Below are positions 1 to 8,350 of a stretch of DNA of 48,174 bases, in pieces (positions within the stretch are counted from its first letter, which is position 1; the number at the start of each line of letters is the position of its first letter). Below the pieces are notes generated by a model that had not been told where the DNA came from, ran no database searches, and worked only from the letters and a program-made list of their open reading frames with translations. The stretch is taken from positions 1 to 48,174 of the forward strand of contig JBDNJM010000114.1 of NCBI GenBank assembly GCA_041687755.1. The letters run 5' to 3'. Position numbers and translations under genes: made by a program. Source of the stretch: JBDNJM01 sp041687755. GTDB lineage: Bacteria > Planctomycetota > UBA1135 > GCA-002686595.

Positions 1-47
1 AACGTGCCTGGCACCGTATCCTTCCCCCCGCCCTGACGGGGCCCCGG

Positions 48-1121
48 TTAAGTCTCGAGCGACCCGTCCCGCTGGGCTAGCAGGCCCTTGAGGCGGCCCA
101 TCACGTTCGAGTGGATCTGGCACACGCGGCTCTCGGTCAGGGTCAGCATCTCGCCGATCTCGCGCATCGTGTGGCCGTACTGGTAGTACTGCTCGATGAT
201 GAAGCGCTCCTTGTGCGTGAGCGAGCGCGTGATGAACAGCATCAGGTCGCGGCGGTTCAGCTCGTGGACCGGATCGATCGCGCTGTGGTCCTCGAGGATC
301 TCGACCTTCTCGGTCGAACCGTCGTCGTCGTCGTCCCACTTCTCGCTGAGCGAGAACATGGTCTTGGCCTGGGACTCTTGGATCTCCTTCGAGAGGTCCG
401 TGTGCTCCATCTCCAAGTTCTTCGCGAGCTCTGCGTGGGTGGGCTCGCGGCCGTACTCGCCGGTCAAGCGCTGCAGCGCCTTGTCGATCTTGCTGGCCTT
501 GAGGCGCACGAGGCGCGGCACCCAGTCCTGGCTGCGCAGCTGGTCAAGGATCGAGCCGCGGATGCGCGTCGAGCAGTAGGTCTTGAACTTGATGCCGCGG
601 TCGGGGTCGAAACCGCGGATCGCGTCCATCAGGCCGAACTGCCCGGCCGAGATTAGGTCGTCGAGCTCGATCGACTTGGGCAGCGTCTGCAGCAGGCGCT
701 CGGCGATGTAGCGCACGAGCGGGTAGTGGCGCTCGATGAGCTGATTGCGCAGCTCCTCCAGCACGGGCGAGGTCAGCTTGACGCGTCCGCGGGTGTTCTC
801 GGGGTCGAACTCGCCGGTGGCGATCGCCTCTTCGGCGAGGCGCTCGACCTCGTTGCGGTAGTGGATCCACAGTTCCTCGGTGGAGAGGTCCTCCAGCTCG
901 CTCTGGAACTGAGTCAGGAACTCGACGCCATCAAGGTCGCTGGCGAGCTCTTCGATCTCGGCCTGGACCTTGGCGGAATCCTCACTCGGGTCTTCACCGT
1001 CATCCGTCGAGGCGAGCTCTTCGATCGTCGGCGGCGCAAGGTGCCCCCCCTTGGCGGCAGGGGTCGGCTCTTGCTCCTTCGCTTTCGCGGAGGTCTTGGC
1101 GGTGGATTTCCTGGGGGACAT
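48..1121 (-). CDS. RNA polymerase sigma factor, FliA/WhiG (sigma-28) type
   Basis: Alternative sigma factor that directs RNA polymerase to a specific promoter class. Regions 2.1-2.4 begin at about residue 132 (RHYPLVRYIAERLL, then IELDDLISAGQFGLMDAIRGF and FKTYCSTRIRGSILDQLRS). Region 3 follows (DWVPRLVRLKASKI), and a C-terminal region 4 helix-turn-helix (HTMREIGEMLTLTESRVCQI) closes the protein. These are hallmarks of the FliA/WhiG group. The start is placed at 1121 because GGAG lies 7 nt upstream; the frame is open to a start at 1196. The protein (357 aa) is much longer than FliA (about 240 aa) because of an acidic, low-complexity N-terminal extension of about 130 residues and an Asp-rich insert (KWDDDDDGS) before region 4. 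No flagellar or anti-sigma gene is adjacent, so its regulon cannot be inferred. Confidence 0.9.
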   Translation of the reverse strand: MSPRKSTAKTSAKAKEQEPTPAAKGGHLAPPTIEELASTDDGEDPSEDSAKVQAEIEELASDLDGVEFLTQFQSELEDLSTEELWIHYRNEVERLAEEAIATGEFDPENTRGRVKLTSPVLEELRNQLIERHYPLVRYIAERLLQTLPKSIELDDLISAGQFGLMDAIRGFDPDRGIKFKTYCSTRIRGSILDQLRSQDWVPRLVRLKASKIDKALQRLTGEYGREPTHAELAKNLEMEHTDLSKEIQESQAKTMFSLSEKWDDDDDGSTEKVEILEDHSAIDPVHELNRRDLMLFITRSLTHKERFIIEQYYQYGHTMREIGEMLTLTESRVCQIHSNVMGRLKGLLAQRDGSLET

Positions 1122-1729
1122 CTGGCGGCTCCGGGGGGACGATTCCTGGGGTTCCCCGGTTGAGCGCTCCCTTGCGCCTCCTCCCGGGAAAGCCAAGATC
1201 GTCCGCCACCCGGAAAAACCTTCGCGCCAAACGTCGGGGGGGCCAGATCTGGACCGGATTTGGAACCGCCTTGCTCCAGGGGCTGAACAGAACTGATCCG
1301 CTCGGCCGAAGCGGCCGCGGTCGTTGGGCCCCGAGCGGCGATTCCCCGGGCATAGCTCGGAGAACTCCGACAGACCCCTTCGAGCAGGACCAAAAGGGAC
1401 TCCAGGGGGGCGATGTTCACCTCTTCGGGGGTCCAGGAGCGATCTGCGGGGGCCAGGCCGATCCAGTAGGTGCCGGCGCCGAACGCGCCCAGGTCGGCCA
1501 GGGTCTCGCCGAGGACGAGGTCCAGCGCGCTGGGCACCGCGATTAGGGGCGGAGCCGCAGCAGGTCGATCGGCAGACCGACCTTCAGCGGCGGCCGCTCT
1601 TTCACGGTCCCTGCAACCCTTGGGGCCCAGTCGAGGGGCTCGACCCGCAGGGCGGAGGTCCCTCGGAGCTGACCTCGATTCCGCCCAGGGCTCCGCTGCC
1701 TTCAGCCTTCGGGTCTGTCCCTGAATGCG
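1122..1729. other. Intergenic stretch with no convincing gene
   Basis: About 600 bases between the sigma factor and apt. No frame gives a recognisable protein. On the minus strand two adjacent frames have coding-like third positions: a GTG at 1605 opens a 20-codon frame that stops at 1543-1545, and a GTG at 1537 opens a second frame that reads well for about 60 codons. One extra C in the C4 run at 1546-1549 would join them into one frame. I do not recognise the product and do not call it a gene. Confidence 0.4.
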
Positions 1730-1767
1730 CAGCGGGCACCGCCGTCCGAGGACGGCGGTGCCCGCTG
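1730..1767 (-). terminator. Perfect 18-bp hairpin downstream of apt
   Basis: The arms 1730-1747 and 1750-1767 are perfectly complementary and nearly all G/C, with a 2-nt centre. It lies 43 bases beyond the apt stop codon. There is no U-tract, so it is a terminator or RNA 3'-end stabiliser by position and shape only. Confidence 0.6.
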
Positions 1768-1810
1768 GCAGCCCTGCGTACGTCGGCGCGGGCGATCGTC
1801 CGAGCCGTGC

Positions 1811-2326
1811 TCAGACCTTCAGCAACGAGTGGATCGGGATGTCGCCGAGCTTTGCCGCGCCGGCCAGGAAGCCCAGCTCGATCACGAAGGTGCAGGCGAC
1901 GGGTGTACCGCCGACGCGGCGCACGAGCTTGAGCGAGGCCTCCATCGTGCCGCCGGTGGCGAGCAGGTCGTCGACCATCAGCACGCGCTTGCCCTCGCAG
2001 GCGTCGACGTGGATCTCGATCGTGTCGGAGCCGTACTCGAGCTCGTAGGACTCGGCGGCGGTCTTCCAGGGCAGCTTGCCGGGCTTGCGGATCGGGATGA
2101 AGCCCTTGCCGAGTTGCGTCGCGAGCGGGACCCCGAAGATGAAGCCGCGCGACTCGATGCCGCACACCAAGTCGTACGTGGACGGGTCCACCGCGGCGGC
2201 CAGGGCGTCGATCGAAGCCTGCAGGCCCTCGGGCGACTGGAGCAGCGGCGTGATGTCCTTGAAGACGATGCCGGGCTTGGGGAAGTCGGGAACGTCGCGG
2301 ATGTAGCGGGAGATCTGGTCGGTCAT
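1811..2326 (-). CDS. apt: Adenine phosphoribosyltransferase
   Basis: Purine salvage enzyme converting adenine plus PRPP to AMP and pyrophosphate in the cytoplasm. The protein (171 aa) has the normal family length. It opens with the typical IRDVPDFPKPGIVFKDITPL segment (20 residues). It carries the GIESRGFIFG substrate loop and the PRPP-binding signature VLMVDDLLATGGT at about residues 115-127. The start ATG at 2326 fits the conserved N-terminus. It stands alone on the minus strand, upstream of the hairpin at 1730-1767. Confidence 0.97.
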   Translation of the reverse strand: MTDQISRYIRDVPDFPKPGIVFKDITPLLQSPEGLQASIDALAAAVDPSTYDLVCGIESRGFIFGVPLATQLGKGFIPIRKPGKLPWKTAAESYELEYGSDTIEIHVDACEGKRVLMVDDLLATGGTMEASLKLVRRVGGTPVACTFVIELGFLAGAAKLGDIPIHSLLKV

Positions 2327-2480
2327 GTTCTTGGGGGGGGCGGAGGACAGGAGGCCGTCTAGAAGTCTAGCCCGCGGGTCGCGGGGAGGCGGCGGGGGGA
2401 GACCTCCGGTTTGGCAGGCGGGGGCCGCGGGAAGGACTTGCGGGCCGCGCTGGGCGCGAGTGGGAGGCCCGCCGCAGAGG

Positions 2481-2511
2481 GCCGGGGCCGATGACGTGCG
2501 TCGGCCCCGGC
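2481..2511 (-). terminator. 11-bp GC hairpin at the end of the broken ECF-fusion gene
   Basis: The arms 2481-2491 and 2501-2511 are perfect complements around a 9-nt loop. They abut the TAG stop (2511-2513) of the downstream frame of the gene remnant. No strong U-run follows. Confidence 0.5.
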
Positions 2512-3669
2512 TAGCGGACGGTGACCGGGCGGGCGTCGGCGCCGTCGGGGCCGGAGAGCGTCGCGGGGCCGAGCGGGAGGCCGTCGGGGAGGCGCTCGAG
2601 AAGCTCCGCGGGCGTTAGTTCTAGGTACCCGGTGCCGGGCTCGACGTCGTCGAAGGCGAAGCGGCCCTGCTCGTCGACGCGGGCGGTGCGCGAGTCGAAG
2701 CCCTCGTTGCACAACCCGACGATCACTCCTGCGGTCGCTGAGCCGTCCGCGAACTCGACCTGTCCCTCGATGCGTCCGGGGAGGCCGATCTCGAGGGTCT
2801 GGATGCCGGACGTGCGCAGCGGGTCGAAGGACACGACGTGCGGCGCGCGGCCGGCGGGGGAAATCATGAGGTGCGTGCGCGCGGCGTCCTCGATCGCGAG
2901 GGTCGCGCGGCCGGCTCCGTCGGTGCGCACCGTCGGGTCCGCCCCACTCGTCGTAGATCGTGGGGTAGCCGTTGCGCAGGCGCGTCTCGGTCGCCGGCGC
3001 GAGCGCGATCGGCTCGACGCACACGAAGCCCTCGAGCGGCTCGCCGCCCTTGAGGACGAGCACCTCGACGGTCGGCAGGGCGTGCGGCCGGACGGTCAGT
3101 TCGCCCGTGGTCGGCGCGAGCGGTCCCAGGCGTTCGGTGCGGTAGCCGGGGATCTGCACGGCGAGGTCGGCGGGCCAGGCGGGCAGGCGCAGGGCGACGG
3201 TCGGGGCTTCGTTGGGCGTGGCTTCCAGCGCCGTCTGGGAGAGGGGGGTGTCGAGGGACGGGTCCCAGATCGAGAGCGAGCCTGCGATCGGCGCGCTCCG
3301 GTCGAGGCCCTCGATCCGCACGCGCAGGTCGAACATCGGCTCCAGGCGCAGCTGCAGGTCGGGATCGCCGGGGGCGAGGCGTCCCGTCCAGCGGGCGGCT
3401 TCCCCGGAGGCGGCCTGCACGACGACCAGTTCGACGAGGGCGTCGGTCGTGCGCGCGAGGTCGAGCGGGACGCGGTGCTTGTCGTGCTCCACGAGCGTCG
3501 AGCCGCCGCCGGACTCCAGGCCCAGCCAGAGGGTTGCTCCAAGGGCCGGTTGACCGCCGGATGTGAACAGCTCGATGGCCGCGCGCGGGAGGGCGCGATC
3601 GGCCCGCAGCTGCGGCTCAAACGGTCCGGCGCGCTCGCCCAGGCGCAGCTCGAACTCGGGCCCTTCCGT
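2511..3669 (-). pseudogene. Downstream remnant of the ECF-sigma fusion gene (after in-frame TAG; contains a frameshift)
   Basis: Past the TAG at 3670-3672 the same frame stays open as an Ig/carboxypeptidase-regulatory-like sequence (for example LWLGLESGGGSTL, PAWPADLAVQIPGYRTERLG, PHALPTVEVLVLKG). At about 2943-2946 coherent protein sequence leaves that frame at ...TIYDEWG. It resumes in the next frame as ADPTVRTDGAGRATLAIEDA and runs to a stop at 2511 (ending DARPVTVR). Reading GGG instead of GGGG there restores one frame. The unshifted frame runs to 2359 but turns into Arg/Pro-rich nonsense. An independent gene starting at GTG 3492 is possible but less likely, because sequence continues sensibly across the TAG. 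Restored, the whole gene (2511-4983) would encode about 820 residues. Confidence 0.65.
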
Positions 3670-4983
3670 CTACAGCGTGTCCGGTCCGCGGAACCACAGC
3701 CGCAGGTCGCCGACGAGCGGTGAGAGGAACGCGAACGCACCCTCGGCGTCGAGCCGGGCTCGGCCGAGGGTGCTAAGGAGTTCAGCGGAGGCCAGCTCTT
3801 CGAGCGGCGGCCGGTGGTCGGCGGGCAGCACGGCGACGGTCGCTTCGGCCGTGCCGGCTCCCGTCACGTCGAGGGCCTGGCCCACGATCTCAGATCCAGC
3901 GAGCAAGGTCAGCGCGCCGAGGTCGTTGTTCCGGCCGGGCAAGACCTGGAAGCGGTCGCTGACGTGGTGCAGGTCGGGCTCGCGCCCCGTGAGCGTGACG
4001 AGGGCGGTCGTCTTCAGTTCGGTGGTCTCGAGCTGCGCGACGCCGTGGTCGTCCGCCGTTGCAAACAGCTCGCGCGGGCCGGCCAGCAGCTGGACCTCCA
4101 CGAACGGGACCGGTTCCCCGAACGTGTCCACGAACGCGACGCGCAGGCGGGTCGGCTCCGCGGCGGACGCGGCCAGCGCGCCCTCGCGCTCGACCTGAGG
4201 CGTCGCTTCTAGCGCGGCCCCGCCCGAGGGGAACTCGCGCTCCACGCCGACGGGGGACGTTTCGATGTCAGAGACGGCGACTGCTCCTGTGTCGACCGGC
4301 CCCAGCTCACCGGGGGTCGCGACTTCAGGGTTCCCGAACAGTCGCCAACCGAGTCCTAGGACAAGCACCGCGGCGGCTGCGATCAGCCACGGGACGACGG
4401 GGGCGCCCCCGGCCGCGGCCGCCGCCACGACGGCAGAGCGCGGCGGCAGGGTCAGCGACAGCATGCCTGAGACCCACACCTCGCGGCCGCCAGGCCGTGC
4501 ATCGAGGGCGGCGCGCAGGGCCTTGAGCCCGCGCTTGATGCGCACGCGCGGGGTGGACTCCGCGCAGCCGAGGCGCTGCGCGATCTCCGCGCCTTCCAGT
4601 CCGTGCTCGTAGCGCAGCACCAGCGCGGCGCGCTGCTCGGCCGGCAGCTTGCCCAGCAGTTCGAGCAGCAGCCGGCGCTGGTCCAGGCGCGCCTCGATCC
4701 CTCCGGGCGTCTCATCGCTGACCTCGGTGAGGGCCACCGCCTGCTCGCGCGCCTCCCGCCGCCTGCGGTCCCGGTGCAGCGTGGCGGCAGAGTTGCGCAG
4801 CACCAGCCCTAGCCACGCCCGCGGGCTGCAGCTAGGCTTGTAGCGCCCCTCGGCAGCCTCCAGGAAGGCCTTCTGCACTAGATCGTCGCCGTCCGCTCGC
4901 CCGACGAGGGCCGTGGCGAGCTCGCGCGCCCAGGCCTCCTCGGCAAGCAGGGCCTCGAGTCCGTCGTAGCTGGAGGTGGTCAT
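3670..4983 (-). CDS. ECF-family RNA polymerase sigma factor fused to a membrane/extracytoplasmic part
   Basis: Residues 1-165 are an ECF sigma factor. Region 2 includes GDDLVQKAFLEAAEGRYKPS followed by PRAWLGLVLRNSA. Region 4 includes LLGKLPAEQRAALVLRYEHG and GAEIAQRLGCAESTPRVRIK. A hydrophobic segment near residues 200-220 (PWLIAAAAVLVLGLGWRLFG) would span the membrane. The rest resembles beta-sandwich repeats (LRVAFVDTFGEPVPFVEVQL) and would be outside. This resembles planctomycete ECF sigma factors with C-terminal extensions, which may self-regulate like a fused anti-sigma factor. The frame ends at a TAG after WFRGPDTL, and coherent sequence continues beyond it in the same frame. The 437-aa product is therefore probably truncated. 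Start ATG at 4983. Confidence 0.85.
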   Translation of the reverse strand: MTTSSYDGLEALLAEEAWARELATALVGRADGDDLVQKAFLEAAEGRYKPSCSPRAWLGLVLRNSAATLHRDRRRREAREQAVALTEVSDETPGGIEARLDQRRLLLELLGKLPAEQRAALVLRYEHGLEGAEIAQRLGCAESTPRVRIKRGLKALRAALDARPGGREVWVSGMLSLTLPPRSAVVAAAAAGGAPVVPWLIAAAAVLVLGLGWRLFGNPEVATPGELGPVDTGAVAVSDIETSPVGVEREFPSGGAALEATPQVEREGALAASAAEPTRLRVAFVDTFGEPVPFVEVQLLAGPRELFATADDHGVAQLETTELKTTALVTLTGREPDLHHVSDRFQVLPGRNNDLGALTLLAGSEIVGQALDVTGAGTAEATVAVLPADHRPPLEELASAELLSTLGRARLDAEGAFAFLSPLVGDLRLWFRGPDTL

Positions 4984-5073
4984 GGGGACTGGAACGCCTG
5001 GGGGGGGCGGCGCGTTGCACGGCCTCCGCCGAAATGGACCTCGCGGCGGGCAAGCGCGCCCAGAACAGCGCCT

Positions 5074-6366
5074 CTAGTTGCCGATCAGGCAGTCCAGGGC
5101 GTTGGTCAGCGCCAGGTCGCCAGAGGCGCTGAGCGAGGCCCCCTGAGCGCAGAACGCGAGGCCGAGCAGGTTCGTCTGATTCGGCACGGCAATCACGAAC
5201 GGGGCTCCCGGAGCGCTGGCGAAGCTGGTCACGATCAACGGCGCGTCACACAGCAGCGTCCCGGCGGGGCCGAGCGGCAGGTTCGTCGGCTGGAGCGACA
5301 CGCCGAGGACGTCCAGCACGGAGCCGGGAACGAAGCTCGCGTGATCGATCAGCGGATCCCAGACGGCACCGGCGCGAGGCTCCGAAGTTTGGCCGGGCAG
5401 CAACGCGAGCGGGTTCGGTGGAGCACCGGCACGCGCGAGCTCTTGGGCTGGAAAAACCGTCGCCAGATCCGGGCGCCAGTTCTCGAGCGTGCAGCGCATG
5501 CGGTTGACCTGCTCCTGCGTGAACTCCCACAGGCACGGGTCGTCCGAGTAGTCCATGTAGTTGTGGATCGGGTCGGGCGAGCCACAGGAGCTCTTGGACG
5601 ACGGGCAGCCGAAGGTGTCGGTCGACTCCCGAGCCGTGTCGCAGATCAGGTCTCCGGTGTCGTAGCAGTCCGTGGCCGAGCCGCAGCCGCCCTCGAACGT
5701 GTGGTAGAGCCCAAGAGAGTGCCCGACCTCGTGGGTCGCCGTGCGGCCGCGATTCTGGGGCCAGCCGGCGGTGGGCGTCCTGCCCACGGCCTCCCACCAG
5801 AGCACGACGCGATCGTGGTCCTGTCCGACGATGCCGGTGCTGGGGAAGTCGGCGACATAGCCGAAGCAGCAGGGCACCGCGTTGGTGTAGATGTTCAGGT
5901 AGCGGCTCGTGTCCCAGGCGAGCGTGTTCCAGTAGCTGCCGCTGTCCTGGAACCAGCTGTTGTTCGTGCTGTACGTGATGCCGGCCGTCGGGTTGCCGGC
6001 GGGGTCCGTGTCGGCGAGCCGGAAGCGGATCTTCCCCGGGGTGCCGGGCGCGCCGAGGGAGCCGGGCAGGGCCTGGAAGTCCTCGTTCAGCACGTCGATC
6101 TGCTCGGCGAGCTTGGCCTGGCTCAGGAAGCCTTGGCCGGACGTGTCCTGGATCACATGGAACACGACGGGGATGTCGTAGAAAAAGGTCGGCTCGTACT
6201 CCACCTGCGGGACGTTGGTGAAGTAGCCGCAGTCGGAGGGGGCGACGGCCTGACCGGGCAGCAGCGGCTGTCGGTGAGGCATGCCGCAGCGCGCGCGCTG
6301 GGCCTCGGCGGTCGAGCCGAGCGTCAGGAACAGGGCCAGGCCGAGAGCGATGGACGGGGTTTGCAT
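5074..6366 (-). CDS. Secreted M43-family (cytophagalysin/pappalysin-like) zinc metalloprotease
   Basis: Exported endopeptidase of 430 aa. A Sec signal peptide occupies residues 1-22 (ALGLALFLTLGSTAEA). The catalytic zinc site is HEVGHSLGLYH at 212-222, an HExxHxxGxxH metzincin motif. The Met-turn NYMDYSDD is near residue 271, and many Cys residues suggest disulphides. The preceding WDTSRYLNIYTN segment is typical of M43. Residues after about 335 form a C-terminal beta-rich domain (ending ALTNALDCLIGN) like those on other exported proteins in this window. The start at ATG 6366 gives the signal peptide exactly; the frame is open further upstream but lacks sense there. It lies downstream of argS with a gap of about 200 nt and is probably transcribed separately. 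Substrate unknown. Confidence 0.9.
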   Translation of the reverse strand: MQTPSIALGLALFLTLGSTAEAQRARCGMPHRQPLLPGQAVAPSDCGYFTNVPQVEYEPTFFYDIPVVFHVIQDTSGQGFLSQAKLAEQIDVLNEDFQALPGSLGAPGTPGKIRFRLADTDPAGNPTAGITYSTNNSWFQDSGSYWNTLAWDTSRYLNIYTNAVPCCFGYVADFPSTGIVGQDHDRVVLWWEAVGRTPTAGWPQNRGRTATHEVGHSLGLYHTFEGGCGSATDCYDTGDLICDTARESTDTFGCPSSKSSCGSPDPIHNYMDYSDDPCLWEFTQEQVNRMRCTLENWRPDLATVFPAQELARAGAPPNPLALLPGQTSEPRAGAVWDPLIDHASFVPGSVLDVLGVSLQPTNLPLGPAGTLLCDAPLIVTSFASAPGAPFVIAVPNQTNLLGLAFCAQGASLSASGDLALTNALDCLIGN

Positions 6367-6411
6367 GGTTCCAGGATATCGGAGGCCTGGCAATCCGGGC
6401 AGCATCGAGCA

Positions 6412-6445
6412 GCGCCGAGGGCGCCGAGGGCGCCGAGGGCGCCGG
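6412..6445. repeat. 9-bp tandem repeat upstream of the metalloprotease
   Basis: The unit gcgccgagg occurs three times head to tail (6412-6438), followed by a partial copy to 6445. It is 46-79 bases upstream of the M43 protease start codon. The pure G/C repeat is prone to slippage. A role in expression is possible but unproven. Confidence 0.7.
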
Positions 6446-6569
6446 GCCCATCTGCTGGCTTGGACTCGCCCTGTCCGAAACCTCAGTCGAGCATGGCCCG
6501 AAATAATCGGCCGACGAGGGCCCTGGTCGACGGTCGTCCGCAGAGGCGTGCGCGCACGCCTCGCGGGCT

Positions 6570-8342
6570 CTACATCTCGTCGACGGGCTCGATGCCGAGC
6601 GTGCGCAGACCCTTGCCGAGGACCTCGGACGTCGCGTAGATCAGGGCCAGGCGTGCGGAGCGCAGGGGCTCCTCGGCCTTGAGGACAGGGCACTCGTGGT
6701 AGAAGCGGCTGAAGTGCTTGGTGCCTTCGAAGACCCACGTCGCGAGCAGGCTCGGGTCGCAATCGCGCTCGACCTGGGCCAGCACGTCGGACATGCGGGT
6801 CAGGTGGGTGAGCAGGGCGCGTTCGGCCTCTTCGCCGAACTCCGCGCAGGTGGCCGCGGCGTCGGCGAGGGCCGACGGGTCACTCGCGCCGCCCTTCTTC
6901 TGGATGCCCGCGATGCGCGCGAGGCCGTACATCAGGTACGCGCCGCTCTCGCCCTCGAGGCTCGTCCACGCGTCGATGTCGAAGATCACGCGGGTCGTGT
7001 TCGACACGCTGAGCATGCCGTAGCGCAGGCAGGCGACCGCAAGCCGGTCGATCGTCGTGCGCCACTGGTCCTCGCTCCAGCCGGAGCGGTCGGCGCGCTC
7101 GTCGGAGCGCATCTTGTGCTCAATCGCGGCGGAGAGCGTGTCCTTCAGCTCGGAGAACGGGATGGACTTGCCCTTGCGGCTGCTCATCTTGCCCTCGGGC
7201 AACATGACCAGCTCGTAGGCGACGTGCACGCAGTCCTTGGCGCGCTCGTAGCCCATCACCTGCAGCGTCGCGAAGAGCTGTTGGAAGTGGTACTTCTGCT
7301 CGGCGCCGACCACGTAGATGGAGCGCTCGATGTTGAACTCGTCGAACTTGCGGCCGGCGAGGACCAGGTCCCAGGTCAGGTAGAGGCTGGTGCCGTCGGA
7401 CTTGCGCACGAGCGCGGGGCCGAGCTTGTAGGCGCGCTTCTCCAGGTCGCAGATGACCGCGCCTTGGCTGGGCTCGAACAGCCCGTCCTTCAGGAACTTG
7501 TCGACGATGGCGTGGCCGGGCGCCTCCAGCTCCGACTCGTAGAAGTCGGTGTCGAAGTGCACGTCCAGCCAGCGGTAGACCTCGGCGAACTCGTCGAGGC
7601 ACCACTGGCGCGTGGTCTTGTAGAGCTCGGTCAGCTCCGGGTCGCCGGCGTTGATGCCGTCCAGGATCGTGCGGATCTCGGCCTTGAGGGCGTCGGCGGC
7701 GGGCTTGTCGCCCTCCTCGAGGTCGGTGACGGTCGCGGTGGCCTCCACGTAGGCCTTGCCGAGCCACGCGCCGCGATTCTCGGCGGGCGCCTGGTCGATC
7801 CCGATCTGACGCACGCGCCACAGGCACTTGGCGACGTCGATGCCGAAGTCGCCGTAGTAGTTGGCGGCGACGACGTCGTGACCGCGGGCGGAGAGGGCGC
7901 GGCGCAGGGCGTCGCCGACGGCGACGTTGCGCAGGTGGCCGACGTGGAACACCTTATGGGTGTTCGGTTGGCTGAACTCGACCATCGAACGCTGGGGCGT
8001 GGGGCTCTCCAGCGACTTGTCGAACCCGCCGTCGCCCAGGCCGCGAACGAGTTCCGCGAGCACGGCGCCGGGGGCCCCGAAGAAGTTCAGGTAGGGGCCG
8101 GCGGCCACGACCTGGGCGACCAGGCCGCCAGTGGAGATCTTTCCGGCCAGCTCGGTCGCGATCTTCGGCGGGGCCGTTTTCAGCGCCTTGGCCAGCGGGA
8201 AGCACGGGAACGCCAGATCTCCGCGCGAGGCGTCGGGCGGCCGGCTCAGCATACCGGCGAGGGCCGCCCGGTCGGGGGCTTCGGGCAGGTCGGAGAGCCC
8301 CGCTTCGAGAGCGTCCAGGACGGCGTCGCGTAGGGTCAACAT
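6570..8342 (-). CDS. argS: Arginyl-tRNA synthetase
   Basis: Class I aminoacyl-tRNA synthetase charging tRNA-Arg. The protein is about 590 aa. Residues 1-100 form the ArgRS-specific N-terminal domain. The HIGH motif appears as HVGH at about 133-136 (THKVFHVGHLRN) and the KMSKS motif as KMSSRKG at about 385. The C-terminal DALR anticodon-binding domain ends in RLALIYATSEVLGKGLRTLG. ATG 8342 is preferred over the in-frame start at 8369: the latter would overlap the end of the ABC-F gene, whereas 8342 starts 8 nt after that gene's TGA. The two genes are therefore probably co-transcribed. Confidence 0.97.
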   Translation of the reverse strand: MLTLRDAVLDALEAGLSDLPEAPDRAALAGMLSRPPDASRGDLAFPCFPLAKALKTAPPKIATELAGKISTGGLVAQVVAAGPYLNFFGAPGAVLAELVRGLGDGGFDKSLESPTPQRSMVEFSQPNTHKVFHVGHLRNVAVGDALRRALSARGHDVVAANYYGDFGIDVAKCLWRVRQIGIDQAPAENRGAWLGKAYVEATATVTDLEEGDKPAADALKAEIRTILDGINAGDPELTELYKTTRQWCLDEFAEVYRWLDVHFDTDFYESELEAPGHAIVDKFLKDGLFEPSQGAVICDLEKRAYKLGPALVRKSDGTSLYLTWDLVLAGRKFDEFNIERSIYVVGAEQKYHFQQLFATLQVMGYERAKDCVHVAYELVMLPEGKMSSRKGKSIPFSELKDTLSAAIEHKMRSDERADRSGWSEDQWRTTIDRLAVACLRYGMLSVSNTTRVIFDIDAWTSLEGESGAYLMYGLARIAGIQKKGGASDPSALADAAATCAEFGEEAERALLTHLTRMSDVLAQVERDCDPSLLATWVFEGTKHFSRFYHECPVLKAEEPLRSARLALIYATSEVLGKGLRTLGIEPVDEM

Positions 8343-8350
8343 GGTTAGGT

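Noticed and set aside
914..1537. 207-codon minus-strand frame overlapping the FliA-type sigma gene
   Set aside because: It overlaps the sigma factor in another frame on the same strand. Only its first 60 or so codons look coding, and no family is recognisable.
2359..3492. 377-codon frame as a complete separate gene
   Set aside because: Its first two-thirds continue the upstream ECF-fusion protein in frame, and its last third is Arg/Pro-rich nonsense while the true continuation is in the neighbouring frame.
3670..3672. TAG in the ECF-fusion gene as a recoded sense codon (for example pyrrolysine or amber readthrough)
   Set aside because: The same gene also carries a frameshift, and TAG is used as an ordinary stop elsewhere in the window (for example 11994-11996 and 2511-2513). 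Decay or sequence error is simpler.
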